DNA of 64,000 nucleotides from Testudinibacter aquarius (GTDB lineage Bacteria; Pseudomonadota; Gammaproteobacteria; Enterobacterales; Pasteurellaceae), in assembly GCF_004342725.1 (NCBI RefSeq), contig NZ_SMCP01000010.1:46241-110240 (forward strand), written 5' to 3'. This document shows positions 19,118 through 27,020 of the stretch, piece by piece (within the stretch, counting starts at the first letter, position 1; every line of letters begins with the position of its first letter). A program made the translations under genes and the position numbers. Under the pieces are notes generated by a model. It made no database searches and had not been told where the DNA came from. It saw only the letters and a list, made by a program, of their open reading frames with translations.

Positions 19118-19792
19118 ATGCGAATATTATTAGTAGAAGATGATGTGATGATCGGCGAGGTGATGCAAGCCAGCCTAAAAGATGCCGGTTATGCTGTTGA
19201 TTGGGTGCAAGATGGGCAGATCGCACTTTCGGCATTGGCAGTGCAGAATTACGATCTGCTGCTGCTCGATCTTGGCTTGCCAAAGAAAGATGGTTTGCTG
19301 GTGTTGGCAGAGATTCGTCGTCAAGATCAACAGCTGCCGATTGTGATTGCCACTGCAAGAGATGATCTGAACAGTCGCTTGCAAGGCTTAGATGGCGGAG
19401 CAGATGATTATGTGGTGAAGCCTTTCCAAATGGAGGAGTTGTTAGCTCGTTTGCGAGCGGTGGTGCGACGCAAACATCACCATGGGCAGTTGCAGCTCAG
19501 TAATGGTTTGCTTACCCTCGATCCGTCGAGCTATCAAGTGTGGTTGTGCGGAAATTCGGAGGCGATCAGTTTGACACACAAGGAGTTTTCCTTATTGCAA
19601 ACCTTAATGCAGCATCAGGGCAGAATTTATTCTCGGGCGGAATTGGAAGATAAAATTTATGCTTGGGGCGAAGAAGTGGAGAGCAATGCAATTGACTATT
19701 TAATCCATTCGCTGCGTAAAAAACTGGGCAAAGAGAGCATTCGCAATATTCGTGGTGCCGGTTGGAGTGTGAACAAAGGTGGGGCGACATAA
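19118..19792 (+). CDS. OmpR-family response regulator (PmrA/QseB-like)
   Basis: A 224-residue regulator. The receiver domain has the acidic pair Asp8-Asp9, phosphoacceptor Asp51 (LLLLDLGLP), and Lys101 in VKPF. The C-terminal winged helix domain ends with SLRKKLGKESIRNIRGAGW. ATG 19118 gives a standard MRILLVEDD start; the longer frame upstream is non-coding leader. The sensor kinase gene begins one base after its stop. The pair is followed by an MscS-type channel and eptA, which is a typical PmrA target, so a role in lipid A modification is a reasonable guess. QseB is the alternative. Confidence 0.88.
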   Translation: MRILLVEDDVMIGEVMQASLKDAGYAVDWVQDGQIALSALAVQNYDLLLLDLGLPKKDGLLVLAEIRRQDQQLPIVIATARDDLNSRLQGLDGGADDYVVKPFQMEELLARLRAVVRRKHHHGQLQLSNGLLTLDPSSYQVWLCGNSEAISLTHKEFSLLQTLMQHQGRIYSRAELEDKIYAWGEEVESNAIDYLIHSLRKKLGKESIRNIRGAGWSVNKGGAT

Positions 19793-19793
19793 T

Positions 19794-21146
19794 ATGAAAA
19801 TCATCTCAATTCGCAAAAAATTGAGTATCAGCCTAATGATCTTGGCGCTGACCGCCAGCCTGCTGACCGCACTTTTCACTTTTTTCTATAGTTTCAAATC
19901 GGCCTATAGCCTGCAAGATGATATTTTGCAGCAGACCGCCTACTTGGTTGATGAACACAGCCAAACGCCAGAGTTGTTACTGAACAATCATGATAACCGT
20001 ATTTTGATTCAAAATCACAACACAGATCCGCACCAGGACTATTTTATTGCTGATTTAGAGCAATACCAGGATGGATTTCATACTATTAGCAAAGGCAATA
20101 CCAAATATCGCTTTTATTTAAAAACGCTGAATCAGCAAAAAATAGCGGCGATTTTTGATGAGTCGGAATTTCGTGATGAGATTATCGTGCATTCTATATG
20201 GCTCAGCACCGTGCCGGTATTGCTGTTTATATTGCTGATGTTACCGTTGGCAATTTGGATTATCGGGCGTAGTATCGCGCCAATTGATCGGCTGACAAAA
20301 ACACTGCAAGCGCGTTCAGAAAACAATTTAACTGCACTTGAAACCGACAATGTTCCGCAAGAATTACGAGGGTTTATTCATTCCATCAACCAAATGCTGG
20401 ATAAAGTGGCAGTCAGTATGCGGCAGCAAAAACGCTTTATTGCCGATGCTTCTCATGAACTGCGCAGCCCGATGACCGCACTTTCATTGCAAGCCGAGCG
20501 TCTGATCAAATTGCAGCAACTGCAACACAACGGCTCAGAGCAGAGTGGTGTGTTGGAACAGGCAAACGCCTTGAGTCAAGGTATACAGCGGATTCGACAC
20601 CTGCTGGAGCAGTTGCTTTCATTGGCGCGGATTCAAGCAGACGCAGCGCAAACCGAAAGCCGGCAAAGTGCGGTTTCGATTTTGGCCGTTTATCGACAGG
20701 TATTGGCGGATTTATTGCCGCTGGCTGATGAAAAAGCGATTGATATCGGGCTGGTTAGCGATACTGATGTCAGTATCTGCGCTGATCAAAGTGATATTTA
20801 TATTTTGCTCAAAACCTTATGTGAAAATGCCGTGACTTATGTGCCGCCAGGCGGACAAGTGGATCTGGCAGTCCGACTGTTTCGGGATAGTGACGGTGAG
20901 TGGCTGCTGCTGGAAGTTGATGACAACGGCAACGGCATTCCGCCAAAAGAGCGGTTGCGCGTGCTGGATCCGTTTTATCGTGTGTTGGGCAGCGGACAGC
21001 AGGGCACCGGATTGGGATTGGCAATCGCCAACAGTATTGTCAAACGTTATCACGGTAAAATCGTATTAAGCGATTCGAAACGCTTTGCGCATGGCTTAAA
21101 CAGTGCTGTTTATTTGCCGATAGGGTTATGTTCAGCCACCAATTGA
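19794..21146 (+). CDS. Sensor histidine kinase (PmrB/QseC-like)
   Basis: The 450-residue partner of the preceding regulator. It has a membrane helix at about 15-37, a periplasmic loop of about 100 residues, a second helix at about 142-165, a HAMP linker, the H-box ASHELRSPMTAL with His221, the N-box LCENAVTYVPPGG, and G-boxes DDNGNGIPP and QGTGLGLAIA. The start is ATG 19794 immediately after the regulator stop, so the two are co-translated. The signal sensed cannot be read from the sequence; the periplasmic loop is not obviously the acidic iron-binding type of PmrB. Confidence 0.88.
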   Translation: MKIISIRKKLSISLMILALTASLLTALFTFFYSFKSAYSLQDDILQQTAYLVDEHSQTPELLLNNHDNRILIQNHNTDPHQDYFIADLEQYQDGFHTISKGNTKYRFYLKTLNQQKIAAIFDESEFRDEIIVHSIWLSTVPVLLFILLMLPLAIWIIGRSIAPIDRLTKTLQARSENNLTALETDNVPQELRGFIHSINQMLDKVAVSMRQQKRFIADASHELRSPMTALSLQAERLIKLQQLQHNGSEQSGVLEQANALSQGIQRIRHLLEQLLSLARIQADAAQTESRQSAVSILAVYRQVLADLLPLADEKAIDIGLVSDTDVSICADQSDIYILLKTLCENAVTYVPPGGQVDLAVRLFRDSDGEWLLLEVDDNGNGIPPKERLRVLDPFYRVLGSGQQGTGLGLAIANSIVKRYHGKIVLSDSKRFAHGLNSAVYLPIGLCSATN

Positions 21147-21256
21147 AAAGTATCGTGTAAAGTGCGGTCAGCCATAGAATCAGGGGCTTTTGGCAGAGTG
21201 TTGCATTTATGTTACAATTTGTCCTTTTGAAAACCAATTTAGGAGGATATTTTCCG

Positions 21257-22498
21257 ATGCGAGAGCAACTACTTCAGTGGCTATCAGGTCAAAACTACCC
21301 AAATTCTGAGCTGGTGGTCAATTTGGTGATGATCAGTTTAATTGTCCTAACGACGCTACTGTTGCATACCCTGATCCACTATGTTTTATTTCGTGTTCTG
21401 ATCAATAAATTGCGCACATCAAAATTACTGTTTCTGAATATTTTGGCGGAGCACCGATTGTTCAATAATCTGGCATTGACGATTCAGGGGTTATTATTGG
21501 TGGTGCAATTACGGATTTGGCTGCCGGAGAATGCTTGGCGTGAAGGATTTATTGCTGTCACCCACATCTGGTGTTTGATTTTTGCGCTTTTTTCGGTTTT
21601 CTCTTTGCTGGATACACTGCAAACCTATCTATTCCGACGCAATCTAGCGCAGCATTTCCCGGTGCGCGGCTTAGTACAAACTATCAAGCTGTTGGCATCG
21701 ATCGCCATCGGAATTCTGTTAATTTCACTGATTCTGGGGCAATCTCCGTTGATTCTGCTTAGCGGTTTAGGGGCGATGACTGCGGTGTTGATGTTAGTGT
21801 TTAAAGATCCCATTTTGGGATTGGTAGCCGGTATTCAACTTTCTGCCAACCGCATGTTGAATGTCGGTGATTGGCTGGAAATGCCGAAATATGGTGCTGA
21901 CGGTAGCGTGGTGGATATTGGGCTGACCACCGTCAAAGTACGGAATTGGGATAACACCGTAACCACGCTGCCGACCTATGCGCTGATTTCCGATTCCTTT
22001 AAAAACTGGCGCGCGATGAGTGAATCCGGCGGGCGGCGGATTAAACGTGCGGTCTATTTAGACAGTAACAGTGTTCATTTTCTAAATGCTGAAGAGATTG
22101 CTCATTTGCAACAAAGTCGTCTGCTTAATGATTATTTGGACAAACGCCAACAAGATATTCGTGAATTTCATCAGACGAATCACATTGACCATAATAGCTA
22201 TCTTAACGGTAGACATCTCACCAATTTAGGGACTTTTCGTGTTTATTTGCAGCAATATCTCCATACCAATCGGCATATTCGCAAGGATATGACCTTGATG
22301 GTGCGCCAGCTAGATGCGAGTGATAAAGGGATTCCGCTTGAAATTTACTGTTTCACTAACACGGTGTTGTGGGGCGAATATGAAGGGATTCAAGCAGATA
22401 TTTTTGATCATATTTATGCAGTCGCAAAGGAGTTTAAACTGCGGATTTATCAGGCGCCGAGCGGTTATGATATGCGCAGAATGGGGCGTGACGATTAA
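21257..22498 (+). CDS. MscS-family mechanosensitive channel, YbdG-like
   Basis: A 413-residue inner-membrane protein with about five helices and an MscS domain (AILISL..LSGLGAMTAVLMLVFKDPILGLVAGIQLSANRML, given here in part, then GDWLEMP). The long C-terminal cytoplasmic part and the HTNRHIRKDMTLMVRQL segment fit the YbdG (MscM) branch, which opens on hypo-osmotic stress. ATG 21257 stands 10 nt after AGGAGG; the upstream codons are not needed. It may be co-transcribed with the two-component pair, 110 bp upstream. Confidence 0.88.
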   Translation: MREQLLQWLSGQNYPNSELVVNLVMISLIVLTTLLLHTLIHYVLFRVLINKLRTSKLLFLNILAEHRLFNNLALTIQGLLLVVQLRIWLPENAWREGFIAVTHIWCLIFALFSVFSLLDTLQTYLFRRNLAQHFPVRGLVQTIKLLASIAIGILLISLILGQSPLILLSGLGAMTAVLMLVFKDPILGLVAGIQLSANRMLNVGDWLEMPKYGADGSVVDIGLTTVKVRNWDNTVTTLPTYALISDSFKNWRAMSESGGRRIKRAVYLDSNSVHFLNAEEIAHLQQSRLLNDYLDKRQQDIREFHQTNHIDHNSYLNGRHLTNLGTFRVYLQQYLHTNRHIRKDMTLMVRQLDASDKGIPLEIYCFTNTVLWGEYEGIQADIFDHIYAVAKEFKLRIYQAPSGYDMRRMGRDD

Positions 22499-22643
22499 TG
22501 ACAGAAAAATAGTTGTGATAAATGCCCCTAATTTTTAGCTAATTCTTCCTCTTTATAATTTTTAGTATAGAATCACCACCTTAAATTTTACGGCTTAAAG
22601 TGGTAAAAATTTATTATATATTAATTAGTTGAGGAAGAATTGA

Positions 22644-24284
22644 ATGACTCTGTTTCCGACCCGTTTTTTAAGCAAAGGCATGAGCAGCAGCAAATTGTTA
22701 GCGCTGTTGACACTGTTTTTCACTGTTGTGATGAACTATGCGTTTTATAAAACCGTATTGGCACTGTATCCAAATATTGATATGTTTGCGCTGAGCTTGC
22801 CGTTTGCGATGTTTTTTATTTTATATGCCGCATTCCAAATTCTAGCCTTGCCTTACCTGCATAAAATTTTGATGCCATTATTGCTGTTGCTCAGTGCCTC
22901 AATTGGCTATAACGCACTGTTTTACAATGTGTATTTTGACACTAATATGTTGGAAAACGTGTTGCAAACCTCGTTTACCGAGGCGAGTAAATTGGTCACC
23001 TTCTCCTATATCTTGTGGATTGTTGTTTTCGGGGTCGTGCCGTCACTGCTGTATGTGATGGTGAAAGTGAACTACCGCACTTGGTATAAAGAAATTGGGG
23101 TGCGGCTGTTGTTGATCGCCTTGTCGGCGGCGGTGATCGGTGGCATCGCGAAATTTTATTACCAGGATTACGCTTCGTTTTTCCGCAACAATAAACAAGT
23201 TGTCAACTTAATCGTACCGAGCAATTTCATCGGCGCCGGGATCAATGAAGTCAAACGGATTCAGCAAGCTAACCGTCCATTTGAACAGATCGGTTTAGAT
23301 GCACAACAGGTTAAATCAGACGGACAAAAAAGACGAGTGCTGGTGTTGGTGGTGGGCGAAACAACTCGTGCGCAAAATTGGGGTTTGAACGGTTATCAAG
23401 TCAACGGACAGCCGCGACAAACCACGCCTAAGCTGGCGGCGTTGGGCAGTGAGTTGGTCAATTATCCGCAAGTAACCAGTTGCGGCACCGCAACCGCAGT
23501 GTCGGTGCCGTGTATGTTTTCAGTGATGGATCGCAGCAATTTCAACAGCTCAGTGGCGCAAAAGCAGGATAATCTGTTGGATATTGCGCAACGCAGTGGC
23601 ATCAATATTTTATGGTTGGACAACGATACTGGCTGTAAAGGCGTGTGCGATCGGGTGCTGACTGAAAATCTGACGGGCACAAACTCAGCGGAATTTTGTC
23701 GTAACGGCGAATGTTTGGACGATATTTTGCTGCAAAATTTCGAGCAGCGCTTGCAAGCCGATCCAAACAAAGATTTGATTGTGGTGCTGCACACTATGGG
23801 CAGCCATGGACCGACCTATTTTGAGCGTTACACCCCGGAATACCGTCAATTTACGCCGACTTGTGACACGCAGGATATTGCCAAATGTTCAAAAGAACAG
23901 TTAGTCAATACCTACGATAACGGCATTTTATATATTGACCAATTCTTGGATCAAGTGATTACCACGCTGAAAAAACAGCCGAATTTTGACAGTGCACTGT
24001 TGTATGTGTCGGATCACGGTGAATCACTGGGCGAAAACGGTATGTATCTGCACGGCACGCCGTACTCGATTGCACCGGATGAACAAACCCATGTTCCGGC
24101 AGTTTTCTGGGCATCGCAAGGTTGGCAAGCACAGCGCAATTTGGATCTGTCATGTTTGCAAAAAAACGCAAATGCTACTGCTTATTCGCAAGACAACTAC
24201 TTCCATTCGATCTTGGGCTTAATGCAGATTAAAACCACAGTTTATAACCCGACAATGGATATATTCGCTGGCTGTAGCCGCTAG
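22644..24284 (+). CDS. eptA: Lipid A phosphoethanolamine transferase EptA
   Basis: EptA moves phosphoethanolamine from phosphatidylethanolamine to lipid A on the periplasmic face of the inner membrane, lowering negative charge and sensitivity to cationic peptides. The 546-residue protein has about five N-terminal helices and a sulfatase-fold domain. The nucleophile is Thr240 (GETTRAQNWGLNGY); other metal ligands lie in SHGPTYFERY and SDHGESLGENG. Cysteine pairs for periplasmic disulfides are present (for example Gly-Cys-Lys-Gly-Val-Cys). Relatives act on lipopolysaccharide core or Kdo, so the exact acceptor is uncertain. Confidence 0.9.
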   Translation: MTLFPTRFLSKGMSSSKLLALLTLFFTVVMNYAFYKTVLALYPNIDMFALSLPFAMFFILYAAFQILALPYLHKILMPLLLLLSASIGYNALFYNVYFDTNMLENVLQTSFTEASKLVTFSYILWIVVFGVVPSLLYVMVKVNYRTWYKEIGVRLLLIALSAAVIGGIAKFYYQDYASFFRNNKQVVNLIVPSNFIGAGINEVKRIQQANRPFEQIGLDAQQVKSDGQKRRVLVLVVGETTRAQNWGLNGYQVNGQPRQTTPKLAALGSELVNYPQVTSCGTATAVSVPCMFSVMDRSNFNSSVAQKQDNLLDIAQRSGINILWLDNDTGCKGVCDRVLTENLTGTNSAEFCRNGECLDDILLQNFEQRLQADPNKDLIVVLHTMGSHGPTYFERYTPEYRQFTPTCDTQDIAKCSKEQLVNTYDNGILYIDQFLDQVITTLKKQPNFDSALLYVSDHGESLGENGMYLHGTPYSIAPDEQTHVPAVFWASQGWQAQRNLDLSCLQKNANATAYSQDNYFHSILGLMQIKTTVYNPTMDIFAGCSR

Positions 24285-24420
24285 CATCAGTATCAGCAAA
24301 TACAGGCTGAGAGAAATAGGTTTGACCGCACTTGGTTAAAATAAGCGTTAAAGATGAGCGTTAAAAATAAGCAAAGTGCGGTATTAATCACCGAATATCA
24401 CCGCATTACTGAAAAAATAC

Positions 24421-24449
24421 TTGACGAAAAGCGGATAACTCCCTATAGT
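24421..24449 (+). promoter_or_regulatory. Promoter of tRNA-Ser
   Basis: -35 TTGACG (24421-24426) and -10 TATAGT (24444-24449), 17 bp apart, then a GC-rich discriminator (TGCGCCC) typical of stable-RNA promoters under stringent control. Confidence 0.8.
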
Positions 24450-24491
24450 TTGCGCCCTATCAGTTCTCAAATAGCAGTACCCATACTCAAC

Positions 24492-24581
24492 GGTGAGATG
24501 TCCGAGAGGCTGAAGGAGCACGCCTGGAAAGTGTGTATGCGCGAAAGTGCATCGAGGGTTCGAATCCCTCTCTCACCGCCA
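24492..24581 (+). tRNA. tRNA-Ser (anticodon GGA)
   Basis: Acceptor stem GGTGAGA (24492-24498) pairs with TCTCACC (24571-24577), followed by discriminator G and an encoded CCA. The anticodon loop reads CT-GGA-AA. A long variable arm (class II tRNA) and the T-loop GGTTCGAATCC are present. It reads UCC and UCU codons. Confidence 0.97.
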
Positions 24582-24627
24582 TCTACTTTGCATTCCTGTA
24601 TTATTTCTTTTTGTATTCACCAAATGT

Positions 24628-24656
24628 AAAAAACCGCACTTTACAGCACGGTTTTC
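24628..24656. terminator. Terminator between tRNA-Ser and corA
   Basis: AAAACCG (24630-24636) pairs with CGGTTTT (24649-24655), flanked by A-run and T-run, so it can work on both strands. It contains ACCGCACTT. Confidence 0.7.
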
Positions 24657-24681
24657 TGTCAGTTTCAAGCATAACTAAAAA

Positions 24682-25629
24682 CTATAGCCAGCCTTTGCGT
24701 TTAAAATAGATATACGGCGCAAACGCAGCGAGCAGCATTAAGCCGAGCGCCATCGGATAACCAAACTCAAAGCCGAGTTCCGGCATCTCTTTAAAGTTCA
24801 TGCCGTAATTAGAGGCGACTAACGTCGGCGGCAGGAAGATCACCGAGACCACTGAGAAGATTTTGATAATTCGGTTCTGTTCAATATTGATAAAGCCCAT
24901 TGCCGCCTGCATCAAGAAGTTGACTTTTTGGAACAGTGATTCGTTGTGCGGTTGTAGTGATTCAATATCGCGCAGCACTTCGCGAGCCTGTTCCAACTGG
25001 CTTGCCGGTAGGCGGGTTTTACGTACCAGAAAGCTTAGTGCGCGTTGGGTATCCATCAAGCACAACCGCACTTTCGAGCTGGCATCTTCCTGCTCTGTCA
25101 GGGTAGAAAGGGCGCGGTCAAAGGCTTCGCCTTGTTTGCCGTCCAGGATAACTCGACTTAATTGTTCCAAATCGGCATAAATGGTTTCAATAACGTCCGC
25201 TAATTGTTCGATTTTGGTTTCAAACAGATCTAACAGTAGTTCATAGGCATTACAGGCTTCCAATTTTTGAATGCGTGAACGCATACGATACAGGCGGAAT
25301 GCCGGCAGTTCGCGATCGCGTAGCGTGAAAAGGCGACCGTCGCGCAGGGTGAAAGCGACAGTGGAAATGTCTGCGTAATCATCTTCGTCTTCACAATAGA
25401 AAAAAGAGTGCAGGTGCAGTCCGTCTTCGTCCTCAAAGAAACGGGCGGAGGCTTCTAAATCTTCCAGTTCAAGGTAGCTGGCAAGGCTCTGTCCGAGACC
25501 TTGTTGTAAAATGTCACGTTCTTCGCTGCTTGGATCAATCAGATCAATCCAAATGGCGCTGTCTAAATTCTGGCTGGTCTCGTCGATGCGAACCAAGCGG
25601 GCATTGTCCAAGGCAAAAGCACCAATCAT
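24682..25629 (-). CDS. corA: Magnesium/cobalt transport protein CorA
   Basis: CorA is the main Mg2+ channel of the inner membrane, a homopentamer. The 315-residue product has the large N-terminal cytoplasmic funnel and two C-terminal helices. The pore signature GMN is present ([12 protein letters not shown], about residue 281) and the basic tail KRKGWL closes the protein. Length and ends agree with the family. It is transcribed alone, with a long non-coding stretch upstream. Confidence 0.96.
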   Translation of the reverse strand: MIGAFALDNARLVRIDETSQNLDSAIWIDLIDPSSEERDILQQGLGQSLASYLELEDLEASARFFEDEDGLHLHSFFYCEDEDDYADISTVAFTLRDGRLFTLRDRELPAFRLYRMRSRIQKLEACNAYELLLDLFETKIEQLADVIETIYADLEQLSRVILDGKQGEAFDRALSTLTEQEDASSKVRLCLMDTQRALSFLVRKTRLPASQLEQAREVLRDIESLQPHNESLFQKVNFLMQAAMGFINIEQNRIIKIFSVVSVIFLPPTLVASNYGMNFKEMPELGFEFGYPMALGLMLLAAFAPYIYFKRKGWL

Positions 25630-26060
25630 ATTTCATACTCCCCGGTGAGTGATGAACACGCAATGAACAAGGATAAGACGCCGGTAAATTTCAGCAATAG
25701 GGAAAGCAAGGATTGTTTATACCTATCTGCGAGAGTTTCGCCGACAAGCAGGTTGAGATGAGGGCGAAGAATCAAGCGTGAGAATTAAACCAGTATCGAC
25801 TGTGACTGTCCAAAGTGTGTGTCCTCATATTATTAAATCGTGCGAATATTACGCTTTCGAGCCATAAAGGTCAAGTCATTCTCTTTGCGGCAGATCGGCG
25901 ACAGATTATCGTTACTATCGGTCGTGATTGAGCAGATCCAACACTCCAAAATAAATAAATTGCAGAAAATTTGCATAACAAAAATAATAATATGTGATCT
26001 GGCACATGCTCTTTTTTATTTTGTAATGGTATGATTTAGCAAGAAGTTAGGCAATATCTC
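25630..26060. other. Non-coding stretch upstream of corA
   Basis: No convincing gene. It must hold the corA promoter. An inverted ATGTG/CACAT pair at about 25991-26006 resembles a CRP-type half-site pair but the spacing is too short for a good match. No terminator or repeat found. Confidence 0.5.
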
Positions 26061-26328
26061 TAGGGTCTGTTGATCTTTGTTTATAATTTGAGCTATAGAC
26101 TATTTTTCGCCAATACAAGGCAAAAGTTGTGAAGTTTAGTCATTCTAAACGAACGACTTTTGCCTTGTATTGGCGAAAAATAGTCATAGTCCTACGGATT
26201 GTGTTTAAAATGAGCACACTCGTCGTTGTAATCCTCATCAATAGTCTCGCTATTGATTTCGGCTTACGCCTAGATTGTGCTCATTTTAAACGACAACTCA
26301 AAATATAAACAAAGATCAACAGACCCTA
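26061..26328. mobile_element. Nested inverted-repeat (MITE-like) element
   Basis: The 268-bp unit has 32-bp terminal inverted repeats with one mismatch (26061-26092 and 26297-26328), beginning TAGGGTCTGTTGATC. TA at each end fits a TA target duplication, as made by IS630/Tc1-type transposases. Inside are two further hairpins: a perfect 30-bp pair (26098-26127 with 26156-26185) and a perfect 16-bp pair (26203-26218 with 26276-26291), the latter enclosing an 8-bp pair ATCAATAG/CTATTGAT. No ORF of a transposase is present. It ends 37 bp before uspA. Family assignment is inference; end-fragments occur at 14275 and 46114. Confidence 0.75.
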
Positions 26329-26365
26329 TAATAACTTATCATAAAGAGGCAAAAAGGAGGCAGTT

Positions 26366-26794
26366 ATGTACAAGCACGTTTTAGTGGCTGTGGATCTATC
26401 TGAAGACAGTCCGATACTGTTAAATAAGGCGGTGGATATCGCTATACGGCACGAAGCAAAGCTGTCGTTGATTCATGTAGATGTCAATTTTTCCGATCTC
26501 TATACCGGCTTAATTGATATTAATATGGCGACGATGCAGGATCGTATTTCGGTTGAAACACAAGAAGCGTTGAATAAATTGGCCGAATCGGTGGATTTTC
26601 CGATTACGGAAAAACTGAGCGGCACCGGTGATTTGGAACAAGTGCTGAAAGAGGCGATTGGCAAATATCAGGTGGATTTGCTGGTGACTGGGCATCATCA
26701 GGATTTTTGGAGCAAGTTGATCTCCTCCACTCGCCAAGTGATGAACTCAGTGACGATTGATATGCTGGTTGTCCCGTTAAAAGAGCAAGATTAA
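26366..26794 (+). CDS. uspA: Universal stress protein A family
   Basis: A 142-residue cytoplasmic UspA-fold protein, starting [15 protein letters not shown] and ending in the region [29 protein letters not shown], which holds the class signature. It lacks the GXXG-9X-G(S/T) ATP pattern of nucleotide-binding Usp proteins (the loop here reads TGHHQDFW), as in E. coli UspA itself. It has a very strong ribosome site (AAAGGAGG, 26353-26360). The inverted-repeat element lies just upstream and may carry or disturb its promoter. Confidence 0.92.
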   Translation: MYKHVLVAVDLSEDSPILLNKAVDIAIRHEAKLSLIHVDVNFSDLYTGLIDINMATMQDRISVETQEALNKLAESVDFPITEKLSGTGDLEQVLKEAIGKYQVDLLVTGHHQDFWSKLISSTRQVMNSVTIDMLVVPLKEQD

Positions 26795-26814
26795 TCGATA
26801 ATTTTTAGCCGTTT

Positions 26815-26868
26815 GACCGCACTTTAACCGACGAACTATCGGTGAAATCATAAAGTGCGGTCTATTTG
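26815..26868 (+). terminator. Terminator after uspA
   Basis: GACCGCACTTTA (26815-26826) pairs with TAAAGTGCGGTC (26851-26862); an inner ACCGA/TCGGT pair extends the structure. Both arms are uptake signals. Confidence 0.7.
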
Positions 26869-26963
26869 CTTTAAAATCCGTTGCAATTGCCGGCAATCCT
26901 ACCTAAAGCCATTCCCCAAGCCTATTTTTTATGCGAAAATAAACAGTTTACAGAATTTGTTAG

Positions 26964-26998
26964 GTCGTGGTGCTGAGCTTGGTGCAAAGCACGGCGAC
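26964..26998 (+). promoter_or_regulatory. Stem-loop in the alaS leader
   Basis: GTCGTGGTGCT (26964-26974) can pair with AGCACGGCGAC (26988-26998) with one G-U and one mismatch. It ends 22 bp before the alaS start codon. It may be a control hairpin or operator; no T-run follows. Confidence 0.35.
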
Positions 26999-27020
26999 GT
27001 TATTCCACAGGATTAAATGA

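Noticed and set aside
24354..24629. 91-codon open frame over the tRNA-Ser region
   Set aside because: It runs straight through the tRNA gene and its promoter; no protein pattern.
25991..26006. CRP-like site ATGTG-N6-CACAT
   Set aside because: Spacing is shorter than the CRP consensus and the site is about 360 bp from uspA.
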